Assembly: GCA_903895845.1 (NCBI GenBank)
Contig: CAITVK010000102.1
Span: 1-55,063 of the forward strand
Length of the DNA: 55,063 nt
Direction: 5' to 3'
Source: an uncultured Chitinophagaceae bacterium
Lineage (GTDB): Bacteria > Bacteroidota > Bacteroidia > Chitinophagales > Chitinophagaceae
Shown: positions 30,868 through 40,600 of the stretch, in pieces
How positions within the stretch are numbered: the stretch's first letter is position 1
Layout of the letters: each line of letters starts with the position of its first letter
Position numbers and translations under genes: made by a program
Notes under the pieces: generated by a model
Database searches by the model: none
The model's input: only the letters and a program-made list of their open reading frames with translations
Told to the model about the DNA's origin: nothing

Positions 30868-33321
30868 CTATCTTCTTACTCGCTGATAAATCGACATAAA
30901 GAAACCTAGTACGGTAATGATTACGCCTATCCATAGTACCAATATCATCGGGAACTCATATACTTTCAGGGTTACAAGGTCTGTGATAGCTGCGCTTTCT
31001 TTCACGCCTAGTTCCAGTTTACCTTGCTTTTGATCGATTACTTTATTGAATTTAAAGATAAGATTCTGTGAGATTACACTATCAGGCAAATCTCTCAACT
31101 CGGTACCCTTCAACGCAATACCCGGGAATGCCTTATAGCGCCTGCCATCTTTTGCAATCACTTCCAAGTTCATAAACAAAGAAGTCTCGCCCTCTTTTAC
31201 ACGATCTTTCTGCTCTGCAGGATTCACGTCTACCTTGTGCAATATCATCAATCCACTACTATAAAACAAGGTATCCCCTACCTTCAGTTCACGCCCAACA
31301 AACTTGGCAGTATCTGCGGCATTATTCTCTTTGTAGGAAGAAATGTAAACGAATATATCTTTATACCAATAGTGTTTGCTGGCAGGATTAGCGGCAAACC
31401 CCTCTGCACCCTTGTTATTTTTAATTAAATCGGGATATAGAAAGAACTGCTCATCGGATGTTTTAGAGGCAAATTTTATCTCGAAGAAACGCTTACGTTC
31501 TTTCTCATTAAAAGTATCTCTGCCATACGTAACCATGTACTTACCCATGTCTGTAGCAACTCCTTTAAAGAGGGTAATATTCTCGGCGGGATCTTCTTTT
31601 TTATCCTTTTGGAAAACAGAAATACCTGTTGTATTCCAACTAAGCACTGTCTTCTTGCTTGAGGAGATTAATATACCAACGAGTATCAATCCAAAGCCAA
31701 CATGTGCCACAGATGCACCAGCCGCCTTTATTTTCCCTCTCAAAACCAACAATATATAGCCTGCATTGGCAACGGTTGCATAGACAGAAGCGAAGATGGC
31801 CACATGGATTGCACCTAAGAAACCCGCCCCTTTCTGGTTGTAATTGATAGAGCCGAACACGCTGATTAACACACTAACCAATAATGCAACAGCAGTAGGC
31901 AACCATATCTTTTTGGTAAATTGTCCACGAGGGGTATCCTTATATTTCAGGTACTGCGTTACGGCAGTCAATAATCCAAGAATAATACAGACAAAAACCT
32001 GTACCTGGTTATAAGCAAAAACAGGATCTTCGGAAGAAGCTAATGTTTGATCGAATAGTTTATTGTAGATAGGAACTGAGGTTTTAAGGATAATTAATAT
32101 GGCAGAAAGGAATAGTACCAACGAGCCTATAAACATCCAGAATTCCCGACTGTAAGTGCTTTCTTCTTTGACAATAGTGGGGATTGATTTGTAGCGGATA
32201 CCATAAATGAGAAAAGCTGGGAATACAAATATCAACAGGAATATAAGCAACTGTGTGTTCATACCAAGGTCGGTAAAGGCGTGTACAGAAGTATCGCCCA
32301 ATACGCCACTACGGGTAAGGAAAGTGGAATATAATACCAGCAAAAAGCTGAGTGTATAAAACAGATAAGTGGTGCGAAGACTATAGCCTGTTGTTTTGTA
32401 AATCATGTTGGTATGCAATCCGGCCACCATCACCATCCAAGGTACCAGAGAAGCATTCTCTACAGGATCCCAGGCCCAATACCCCCCGAAAGTTAAACTT
32501 TCATAGGCCCAAGCAGCCCCCATCATGATACCCAGACATAGGATACCACCACTAAAAGCAGCCCATGGCAAAGCAGGTTTCACCCAACAATGGTCTCTAT
32601 TATATAACCCTGCCATGGCAAAGGCAAAAGGCACGATTGTACTAGCGAAACCCAAGAATAAGATAGGGGGATGTATCACCATCCAATAGTTTTGCAATAG
32701 GGTATTCAACCCCTGACCATCTTTTATCAGTGTAAGATAATCACTACGTAATCCTCCATTTATTACATCTTGAAAGATGGGTGCGTTGTCAAGGATTCCC
32801 TCATTACGAAGCAAAGCAAAGGGGCTGCTGCCCAACTTGGCTCCATAAAAATAGAAGCCAACAAGCATACTAGCCAAACAGAATTGGGCAAAACTGATAA
32901 CAGTCAATGTACCCGCTTCCCAGTCTTTTGCACGCCAAATCAATAACCATCCAAGAACACAATTCCAGAAAGTCCACAACATAAAGCTTCCTTCCTGACC
33001 TTCCCAGAAACAACTGAAAAGATATTGCACTTGCAAGCCTTTGTCGCTATGCTCCCAAGCGTATTTGTATTCGAATAAATGATGAGAGATGATATAGTAT
33101 AACGTAGCAAAGCCAACAAGTACAGAAACAGTTTCTATAAAGAAACAAAGCCTTGCAAAACGTAACCAACTTTGTTTTTCTTGTATGAGTGAAGCACTTT
33201 CTGCCTTTATATTATTTGACCAAAAGAAGGCGATAGTGGCTAACAAAGAGGCTATAAAAGAAAGAATATTGAAGAAATGACCAATCTGACCGTATAATAA
33301 ATGTTCGTCCGTATAATGCAT
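30868..33321 (-). CDS. ccmF: Cytochrome c biogenesis protein CcmF-type (haem lyase component)
   Basis: The 817-residue protein is an integral membrane protein with more than a dozen hydrophobic segments. The haem-handling tryptophan motif (G-G-Y-W-A-W-D-P-V-E-N-A-S-L-V-P-W) lies near residues 275-291. A large C-terminal soluble region at about 560-780 precedes a last membrane segment. This is CcmF, which attaches haem to apocytochrome c with CcmH. ccmE is 67 bases upstream on the same strand. No other ccm genes are in the window. Confidence 0.92.
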   Translation of the reverse strand: MHYTDEHLLYGQIGHFFNILSFIASLLATIAFFWSNNIKAESASLIQEKQSWLRFARLCFFIETVSVLVGFATLYYIISHHLFEYKYAWEHSDKGLQVQYLFSCFWEGQEGSFMLWTFWNCVLGWLLIWRAKDWEAGTLTVISFAQFCLASMLVGFYFYGAKLGSSPFALLRNEGILDNAPIFQDVINGGLRSDYLTLIKDGQGLNTLLQNYWMVIHPPILFLGFASTIVPFAFAMAGLYNRDHCWVKPALPWAAFSGGILCLGIMMGAAWAYESLTFGGYWAWDPVENASLVPWMVMVAGLHTNMIYKTTGYSLRTTYLFYTLSFLLVLYSTFLTRSGVLGDTSVHAFTDLGMNTQLLIFLLIFVFPAFLIYGIRYKSIPTIVKEESTYSREFWMFIGSLVLFLSAILIILKTSVPIYNKLFDQTLASSEDPVFAYNQVQVFVCIILGLLTAVTQYLKYKDTPRGQFTKKIWLPTAVALLVSVLISVFGSINYNQKGAGFLGAIHVAIFASVYATVANAGYILLVLRGKIKAAGASVAHVGFGLILVGILISSSKKTVLSWNTTGISVFQKDKKEDPAENITLFKGVATDMGKYMVTYGRDTFNEKERKRFFEIKFASKTSDEQFFLYPDLIKNNKGAEGFAANPASKHYWYKDIFVYISSYKENNAADTAKFVGRELKVGDTLFYSSGLMILHKVDVNPAEQKDRVKEGETSLFMNLEVIAKDGRRYKAFPGIALKGTELRDLPDSVISQNLIFKFNKVIDQKQGKLELGVKESAAITDLVTLKVYEFPMILVLWIGVIITVLGFFMSIYQRVRR

Positions 33322-33388
33322 AAAGCGTGTTTAAACTATTCCCCCTTGGGTGCAATAAATTGAGAATGTGTAATTGTGTGCGGTAGGA

Positions 33389-33862
33389 TTAATAAGCAGA
33401 ATTCGCTTTTTTAGCAATACTGTCTGCACTTGTATAACCACCATTTGTAGCAGACTCGCCAGCAGTTTGGGCGGCATTGGTAGCAGCAGCAGCATCGTCT
33501 TTATATTTGCTAGGGCATTTCAAAAGAATGTCTTTACATTCAAAGTGGTCTCCTTGCATTTTGCCTTTCAACACAATCCTTTCGCACTTCTCCATATCCT
33601 GCGGTTTGGTATTACGGTAAATCACTTTCACCTTGCTTCCCAAAGTATCTACCGCAGTAAATGTGAGATAGTTAGGATCTTTTGCAGCATCATATTCCAT
33701 TGGTTGGGACTTATCTAATTTGGCGATCAGATTTACGAACTTACCATCTTTTTGTTTGGCAGATGCGATGGTTTCATAAGTAGTTAGATTACCTGTGAAA
33801 CTTATCAAAACTGTGATAGCAACCACTATCAAAACCAGCATTGCAATATGTGTCTTTTTCAT
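33389..33862 (-). CDS. ccmE: Cytochrome c-type biogenesis haem chaperone CcmE (CxxxY type)
   Basis: CcmE carries haem in the periplasm for attachment to cytochrome c. The 157-residue protein has an N-terminal membrane anchor (about 7-23) and an OB-fold. At about residue 114 it has L-L-K-C-P-S-K-Y where most proteobacterial CcmE proteins have H-x-x-x-Y; the haem-binding His is replaced by Cys. CxxxY variants are known in other bacteria and archaea. The Ala/Ser-rich tail is unstructured. It forms a two-gene unit with ccmF. A minus-strand TACTTTTG box (33883-33890) is the likely promoter. Confidence 0.92.
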   Translation of the reverse strand: MKKTHIAMLVLIVVAITVLISFTGNLTTYETIASAKQKDGKFVNLIAKLDKSQPMEYDAAKDPNYLTFTAVDTLGSKVKVIYRNTKPQDMEKCERIVLKGKMQGDHFECKDILLKCPSKYKDDAAAATNAAQTAGESATNGGYTSADSIAKKANSAY

Positions 33863-33882
33863 TTATCTTTTTTATTCTGTCG

Positions 33883-33890
33883 CAAAAGTA
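33883..33890 (-). promoter_or_regulatory. Putative ccmE-ccmF promoter (-7 box)
   Basis: On the minus strand TACTTTTG matches TAnnTTTG and lies 20 bases upstream of the ccmE start. Confidence 0.5.
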
Positions 33891-34066
33891 ACTTAAAATA
33901 ATTTCTTTAAAGTTGATGATTGTTAGCTAGAAAGGATAAAACATAAGCAATTAACAACAATTGTTGAGAAATGTTAATGTAATTGCGCTGTTGAGATATT
34001 ACCTAACATCTTATTCGCTGCTTTACTATTTTTTAAATTCGCTCATCGTTTACAGCTTGTAGCACT

Positions 34067-34074
34067 TAGTTTTG
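34067..34074 (+). promoter_or_regulatory. Putative fmt promoter (-7 box), near-leaderless
   Basis: TAGTTTTG matches TAnnTTTG and ends four bases before the fmt ATG, so the message may start at the ATG. Confidence 0.5.
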
Positions 34075-34078
34075 CCAC

Positions 34079-35080
34079 ATGACATTAGCTGATTTACGTA
34101 TTATTTTCTTAGGGACACCCGATTTTGCAGTAGCATCTCTTGATGCATTGGTCCAAGCGGGATGTACTATTGTTGGCGTAGTTACTGCACCAGACAAACC
34201 AGCGGGAAGAGGAATGAACCTGACTGAAAGTGCCGTTAAGAAATATGCAGTATCGAAGGGATTGAATGTATTACAACCAGAAAAACTAAAAAATCCCCTA
34301 TTCTTAGAAGAACTGAAAGCATTGAAAGCAGATGTACAAGTAGTAGTTGCATTCAGGATGTTGCCTGTTGTTGTCTGGGATATGCCACCAATGGGTACCA
34401 TCAATGTCCATGGGTCTTTATTGCCGCAATATCGCGGTGCTGCCCCCATCAATTGGGCAGTTATCAATGGGGAGAAGGTGACAGGAGTAACTACTTTCAA
34501 GTTGCAACATGCGATAGATACCGGAGATATTTTATTACAAACCCCAATTCCTATTGGAGAGAATGAAACTGCTGGCGAACTACACGACCGCATGATGTTG
34601 GTTGGAGCTTCCACCTTAGTAGATACAATAAAGGGATTGTTGGATGGCAGTATTGTTGCAAAAAGGCAAGAAGAGGTAATACCGTCAACCGTTTACCGTT
34701 TACCGTTTACCGATGAAGGACAACCGATTGTGGTTGACGGTAATCTGTTAGCGGAAAACGCACTTAAACATGCCCCTAAGATATTCACTGAAACTTGTCA
34801 GATAGATTGGAATCAATCAAAAGAAAGTATTCACAACAAGATAAGGGGATTGTCCCCCTACCCTGCTGCGTTTACCTTTATTAATGAAAAGAAGTTAAAG
34901 ATATTTGCTTGCACCAAAGAAATCGCTACACACAACATTGTTGTTGGAACCATCTCAACAGATAATAAAACTTACCTGAAATTCAGCTGCAAAGACGGAT
35001 ATATTTATGTTACCGACTTACAACTGGAAGGAAAGAAACGTATGCCTGTAGAAGAATTCTTAAGAGGCTTCAGGCTTTAG
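34079..35080 (+). CDS. fmt: Methionyl-tRNA formyltransferase
   Basis: Fmt formylates initiator Met-tRNA. The 333-residue protein has the catalytic N-V-H-G-S-L-L-P motif near 109-116 and D-T-G-D-I-L-L near 146-152, with the C-terminal tRNA-binding domain after about 230. Between the domains, residues about 201-222 are encoded by a palindromic repeat (34680-34742: 11-bp inverted arms and three tandem GTTTACC copies), giving a V-Y-R-L-P-F-T-D stretch that does not look like the family. It ends by overlapping the convergent proS stop by a few bases. Confidence 0.93.
   Translation: MTLADLRIIFLGTPDFAVASLDALVQAGCTIVGVVTAPDKPAGRGMNLTESAVKKYAVSKGLNVLQPEKLKNPLFLEELKALKADVQVVVAFRMLPVVVWDMPPMGTINVHGSLLPQYRGAAPINWAVINGEKVTGVTTFKLQHAIDTGDILLQTPIPIGENETAGELHDRMMLVGASTLVDTIKGLLDGSIVAKRQEEVIPSTVYRLPFTDEGQPIVVDGNLLAENALKHAPKIFTETCQIDWNQSKESIHNKIRGLSPYPAAFTFINEKKLKIFACTKEIATHNIVVGTISTDNKTYLKFSCKDGYIYVTDLQLEGKKRMPVEEFLRGFRL
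34680..34742. repeat. GTTTACC/GTCAACC palindromic element inside fmt
   Basis: TACCGTCAACC at 34680-34690 pairs with GGTTGACGGTA at 34732-34742, and GTTTACC is repeated three times at 34691-34711. The element is in frame with the gene and relates to those at 37048-37111 and 49785-49869. Confidence 0.8.
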
Positions 35081-36555
35081 TAGGCTCTGGCAAATAATAC
35101 TCTTTGTGAAGAGTGATTGCCCGTAAGAATACATCTACCATTTTCCAAAGGATTATTTAAAGGAATACAACGGATTGTAGCCTTAGTCAGTTCCTTTATC
35201 TTTTCTTCCGTCTCTGGTGTGCCATCCCAATGTGCAGAGATAAACCCTGTTTTATTATCCAACAAGTCAATAAACTCTTCCCAAGAATTGGCGGGGGTAA
35301 TATGATCTTCGGTATATTGCTTTGCCTTATTGAAGATGTGCAATTGAATTTCGTCTAGCAATTCTTTTATATAGAAAGAGATACCATTGATATCTACTGT
35401 AACCTTGGCTTTTGTATCCCTCCTTGCAACTTCCACCACATTATTCTCCAAATCTCTGGCACCAATAGCTATCCGAACGGGTACACCTTGCATTTCGTAT
35501 TGCGCAAACTTCCAACCTGGACGCGTATTCTCATTATCATCATACTTCACACGGATGCCTAACTCTTTCAGTTGTTTTATAATCTCCCTTACTTTGTTAT
35601 CTATCATAGCCTTTTGTTCGTCACCTTTAAAGATGGGAACAATCACAACTTGCAGAGGCGCAATCTTAGGAGGAAGCACCAATCCATCATCATCGCTATG
35701 TGCCATTACCAATGCCCCAATCAAACGGGTGCTTACGCCCCAGCTTGTTGCCCACACATAATCTAGTTTATTTTCTTTATCACTAAACTTCACATCAAAT
35801 GCTTTGGCAAAGTTCTGTCCCAAGAAATGTGAGGTACCTGCTTGCAATGCTTTGCCATCTTGCATCAAAGCTTCTATGCAATAAGTTTCTTCTGCGCCAG
35901 CAAAACGTTCATTCGGGCTTTTAATCCCTTTTATAACTGGCATTGCCATATAGTTCTCAGCAAAGTCTGCATATACTTCCAGCATTCTTTCTGCCTCTTC
36001 TACTGCTTCTTTTTTTGTTGCATGCGCAGTATGACCTTCTTGCCAAAGAAACTCGGCAGTACGAAGAAATAAACGTGTACGCATCTCCCAACGAACCACA
36101 TTCGCCCACTGATTGATTAATATTGGCAAGTCGCGGTAGCTTTGAATCCAGCCTTTGTATGTACTCCAGATAATAGCTTCACTGGTAGGACGTACTATCA
36201 GTTCTTCTTCTAACTTAGCCTCTGGGTCTACTATCAATTTTGCTTTGTTATTAGGATCTGTCTTCAAACGGTAGTGTGTTACCACTGCACATTCTTTGGC
36301 AAAGCCTTCTGCATTCTTTTCTTCTGCTTCAAACAAGCTCTTAGGTACAAACAAAGGAAAGTAAGCATTCTGATGTCCGGTGTCTTTAAACATTTTATCC
36401 AACACATCACGCATATTTTCCCAGAGGGCAAACCCGTAAGGCTTAATTACCATACAACCACGCACAGCAGTGTAATCTGCCAAGCCGCCTTTTATTATCA
36501 AATCGTTATACCACTGCGAATAGTCTTGTTCTCTCGATGTAATTTCTTTGCTCAT
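35077..36555 (-). CDS. proS: Prolyl-tRNA synthetase (archaeal/eukaryotic-like type)
   Basis: The 492-residue enzyme charges tRNA-Pro. It opens with the class II N-terminus ([32 protein letters not shown]). It has the motif 2-like V-V-R-W-E-M-R-T-R near 146-154, with [18 protein letters not shown] near 157-174. The C-terminal anticodon-binding domain follows around 285-400, and it ends in the RVLFARAY tail typical of ProS type 3. The short length, lacking the INS editing domain, fits this type. It is convergent with fmt and overlaps it by four bases (35077-35080). Confidence 0.93.
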   Translation of the reverse strand: MSKEITSREQDYSQWYNDLIIKGGLADYTAVRGCMVIKPYGFALWENMRDVLDKMFKDTGHQNAYFPLFVPKSLFEAEEKNAEGFAKECAVVTHYRLKTDPNNKAKLIVDPEAKLEEELIVRPTSEAIIWSTYKGWIQSYRDLPILINQWANVVRWEMRTRLFLRTAEFLWQEGHTAHATKKEAVEEAERMLEVYADFAENYMAMPVIKGIKSPNERFAGAEETYCIEALMQDGKALQAGTSHFLGQNFAKAFDVKFSDKENKLDYVWATSWGVSTRLIGALVMAHSDDDGLVLPPKIAPLQVVIVPIFKGDEQKAMIDNKVREIIKQLKELGIRVKYDDNENTRPGWKFAQYEMQGVPVRIAIGARDLENNVVEVARRDTKAKVTVDINGISFYIKELLDEIQLHIFNKAKQYTEDHITPANSWEEFIDLLDNKTGFISAHWDGTPETEEKIKELTKATIRCIPLNNPLENGRCILTGNHSSQRVLFARAY

Positions 36556-36862
36556 TCGTTATTTTCTTTTGTTAACCCAAATCCTTGGGCGGTAAAAGTA
36601 ATGACTTAGCATTTATCTAACTCGTTAAACGTACTGCTATTTGATAAAGAGGCGATTTTCTATTCAAAACACCCTCCTTTACAATTGATTTTAGTACTGT
36701 TTCTATTCTTATTTTAAAGACCAGAGAAAAGAATATCTTACTACCTGACAAAACAAGGCTGTTGATTAGCCTTCAATTCATCATTTTGAACTTATCTATT
36801 CCGAAACCCACTAATTTTAGCCGCTCTTATCATTTAAGTCATAGATAGTGAGTACTTTGATT
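36556..36862. other. Divergent promoter region proS / ABC ATPase
   Basis: The 307-bp gap holds a minus-strand -7-like TACTTTTA (36593-36600) upstream of proS. Before the ABC gene TACTTTG lies at 36852-36858, one base short of the consensus. No gene is visible. Confidence 0.45.
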
Positions 36863-37528
36863 ATGCAAATTCAATTAAACAATACGGGCAAACGTTTTAA
36901 CAGAGAATGGATATTCCGTAACTGCAATTATACTTTCAATGCAGGAACTGCTTATGCCATTACTGGCCCGAATGGTAGTGGGAAAAGTACATTATTGCAA
37001 ACAATCGCAGGAGCTATCAATGCGAGTGAAGGCAGCATTGAGGTATTCCGTTTACCGTTAACCGTTAACAGAGACGGCTCATCGGTCAACGGTCAACGGT
37101 TAACGGTTGACAGCGCCTCGCTCTACCAACACCTCTCCATTGCGGCGCCTTACCTGGAATTGGTGGAAGAAATGACTGCCACAGAAGCCCTTGAGTTTCA
37201 TGCGGCCTTTAAACCTTTGTTGAAAGGGATTAGCATTGAAGAGATTCTGAACATTATCGGACTAAAAGCTGCCGCGCACAAACAGATACGTTACTATAGT
37301 AGCGGGATGAAGCAACGGATGAAACTGGCACAAGCCATTTTCTCGGATGTGCCTATCCTTTTGCTCGATGAACCTTGTACTAATTTAGATGCCATTGGTT
37401 ATTCTTTGTATCATCAACTTATAAAGGACTATTGTGCCCACAAATTGGTGATTGTCTGTAGCAACGACCCGCAGGAATATGACTTCTGTACCGAGAAACT
37501 AGATATTATGGATTATAAACCGACTTAG
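36863..37528 (+). CDS. ABC transporter ATP-binding protein with repeat-derived insertion
   Basis: The protein of about 221 residues has Walker A G-P-N-G-S-G-K-S-T near 35-43, the ABC signature-like Y-Y-S-S-G-M-K-Q-R near 144-152, and Walker B I-L-L-L-D-E-P near 164-170. No permease gene lies nearby. Residues about 62-83 (F-R-L-P-L-T-V-N-R-D-G and on) are encoded by an inverted GTTAACGG repeat at 37048-37111 and look inserted between Walker A and the Q-loop region. I start at ATG 36863; a GTG at 36848 is also possible. Confidence 0.88.
   Translation: MQIQLNNTGKRFNREWIFRNCNYTFNAGTAYAITGPNGSGKSTLLQTIAGAINASEGSIEVFRLPLTVNRDGSSVNGQRLTVDSASLYQHLSIAAPYLELVEEMTATEALEFHAAFKPLLKGISIEEILNIIGLKAAAHKQIRYYSSGMKQRMKLAQAIFSDVPILLLDEPCTNLDAIGYSLYHQLIKDYCAHKLVIVCSNDPQEYDFCTEKLDIMDYKPT
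37048..37111. repeat. GTTAACGG palindromic element inside the ABC gene
   Basis: CCGTTAACCGTTAAC (37055-37069) pairs with GTCAACGGTTAACGG (37092-37106) with one mismatch. Related units flank both arms. It stays in frame. Confidence 0.8.
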
Positions 37529-37532
37529 TTTT

Positions 37533-37604
37533 GAGTTATAAGTTATGAGTTATGAGTTAACCTATATTAAATCGTGATCATCACTCATAACTCATCACTC
37601 ACAA
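37533..37604. repeat. Inverted AGTTATG heptamer repeat between convergent genes
   Basis: Left: variants of GAGTTAT/AAGTTAT repeated at 37533-37560. Right: their inverse at 37581-37604 (TCACTCATAACTCATCACTC). The two arms can form a hairpin between stops at 37528 (+) and 37616 (-). It probably helps transcription stop. Confidence 0.6.
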
Positions 37605-37615
37605 CTTTCTTCTCT

Positions 37616-40600
37616 CTACACTATCGGCAATCTGATGATGAAAGTTGTCCCTTTACCTATCTCTGTCTGGAAGCCGATGTATCCCTTTAGCTTCTCTACG
37701 ATGCCTTTACTGATTGCCAATCCCAAACCCGTTCCAGATGTTTTAGTAGTGAAGTTCGGTTGGAAGATATGTGCTGCCATTTCTGGCTCAATCCCCTTTC
37801 CATCGTCCTTGATGGTGATAGTCAGGTGACTATCAGTTACTATCTGTGTAATATCTATCGTAGCAATGCGTCCTTCCACAGCCTCTATCGCATTCTTTAT
37901 CAGATTAGTGAATAACCGACTTATCTGCACCTTATCTCCCAGCACAAAAACGGGAGGATGGGTTTCATAATTAATAATAACAGACTCCGATTGCCTGTAC
38001 AATTGCACGATACTCTCCAGTTTTTCACTGATGTCTACTTTTTCCATCTCCACATTGTCAATATTAGCAAACTGAGAGAAGTCGCCTGCTATTTTTGCTA
38101 ACTCATCAATCTGTGTGATCAATGTTTTGGCAACACTCTGCGTCAGTTCTTTGGCATTTGGCAAATCATTGTCAATAGCTCTTTGCAAATACTGAATACT
38201 TAGTTTCATTGGTGTAAGCGGATTCTTAATTTCATGGGCAACTTGTCTCGCCATCTCCCTCCATGCGCCTTCACGCTCACTTTGGGCAAGCGCATTGGCA
38301 CTCGCTTCTAGCTTTTGCACCATCTTATTGTATTCTGCAACCAATCCGCCTATCTCATCATTCTTTTTCCATACAATCGCTTCATTCTTTTTGCCGATGC
38401 TTACCTCTTTCATCTTGTTGGCGATGATGCTAAAGGAAACAACCACGCGCTGTGTGATTAAAAATGAAATGGCTCCTGCAATCAGAAATATAAAAGCATT
38501 CAGGTTAATGATGGTTGCGATAAAACTAGAAATCTCCTGATTCAACTCTAGCTGCGAATTGAGATAAGGGATATTAATATACGCGTACGCCTCTCCTGCA
38601 TCATCCAGAACAGGCATATACATACTCAGATATTCGAGGTTTCCAATCCTTTCTTTCTGTACATAATGACTACGTCCATCATATTGCAGATGATAAAAGG
38701 CTTTTGGGTTAATTCTGGAGTTCAATATTTGCTTGCTATAGATATTGGGTTGTGTAGACGCAATCAGACTGCCTGTAAGACTATAAAAATTGATGTCTAC
38801 ATTGTGCGTTTCGGATACTTCTGCAATGTTACGTTCCAGATTATTGGCAATACCGGCATCGTTGCTATATAAACTATCATCCAACAGCTTCTGCGATTCC
38901 ACTTGTTGCAATCTTCCTGATATTTCGTTGGCAATTGCTTCGATAGAAGAAGATAATCGCTGCTGACTCGTTTCATCAAACCGGTTAATGAAGTACGAAA
39001 TGGTTGCTGCCCCAATTACTACGAAAGAAAATACACTGATAAAGATAACCGTTGCATGAATCTGCGACTGCATGTCTACGCCAATGATGTTTCGCAAAGA
39101 CAATTTATTGAAATTGGCCCTCAATACGTAATTAGCCGCGTACAAAGAAGCAATCAACACCAGAAAAGTAAAAAACAGGTATGCAAATAGGGTCACCAGT
39201 TCTATAAAACGGTTCTCTGTTTGGGCAATCACCACCATTTTCCCCTTACCTGCGTTGTACCAAAGCTCGTTTGAGTTATCATTATAGCTTTCTGCGAACT
39301 CATGGGGCAACAACTTGGTATTCTTTACCTTTAAAGGGAAATCATAGTCGTTCGATTTGCTGATTAGCCGCCCATTCAGGTACAATGCTTGGGCATAATC
39401 GTTCTGTCCCGTAAAATTATTGTCATCATCCGACTGACTAAACAACACCGGATACAAGGCTTCACTCTTATACTTCTTTGGTTTTGCAACTAAGAACATA
39501 TAACCCATCGGATTATCCTGCGAACCGATGGTAATGGAATAAATATAACTTACCTGATCGGGACTATTCTCCCAGGTGTACAGGTTTGGCACATCTGTCT
39601 GCTTACTTCTGATGAAAATGATAGAAGTAAGCGATGGATAATTAAATGTTGTGTCCTCATTAAACAACGGTTGGTAGAACTGATTGAATGTATAGATACT
39701 TGTCTCGAACCGATTGAGGTAACCCGTAAAATTTTCATTGAGAATGCTGTCCTTTATCTTCTTATTGGTGGCTTCTTGCAGCAGGCGGGGAAAGTTGTTC
39801 TCCAACGCCTTCTCATTGATGTTCGACAGGGCAATACTTAGCACATTTTCGCCATTGGCATCGTTCTGCAGCACCACTCTTTCCGCTATTTTCTTCCGTT
39901 GTGCTAGGTCGAGTGTTTTGTTTTGCCAGCTAATGAGCAGGGTAATGCTCAAGGCAAAAAACATAATCCAGAAAAGAAAGAAGGATGATTTCTGAATGGA
40001 TATATTGATGTCTTGTTTGCGACGATTAACGATAATCAGGTAGACAATTACCCACAATAAAATCAAAAAATAGAGCTCAGTGGCCGTACTGATGGTAAAA
40101 GTGATATAAAATAGCCCTGCAACCATTGCTGTCAGGAGCTGAAAGTGCAAAGGTGTGTTGGTATTGAGTACCGGACGCAACATTACGTGCGACAAATGGT
40201 AGAATGTTACTCCCAAAAAGGCGAGAACAATAAAACTGACCACACTAAACAGTGTAAGGCTAAAGAAATGGGTTACATCGAAGGAAATTTTGGAATCTAG
40301 TATCAGCGTACTGATGATACGTGTGAGAACAAAGGCCAACGCCACCAGCAAAACGATGTTCAGGTACTTTACAAACGCATATTTGGCATACAAATAAGAC
40401 GGTTTGCTTTTAAGGGTACTGAATTTCCAGAAGCCTACCAGCCAAAACAGCAAGATACTGTTCACCAATAGCTGCCCTAACGACGAATGCAGTGCATTAG
40501 AAGCATAAACCGACGGATCGAACAGGCTTAACCGACTAAAATCGAACGGAAAAGGGAAGTAATAAGTGATTATCCTTATTGTTCCCACCACACTCACCAG

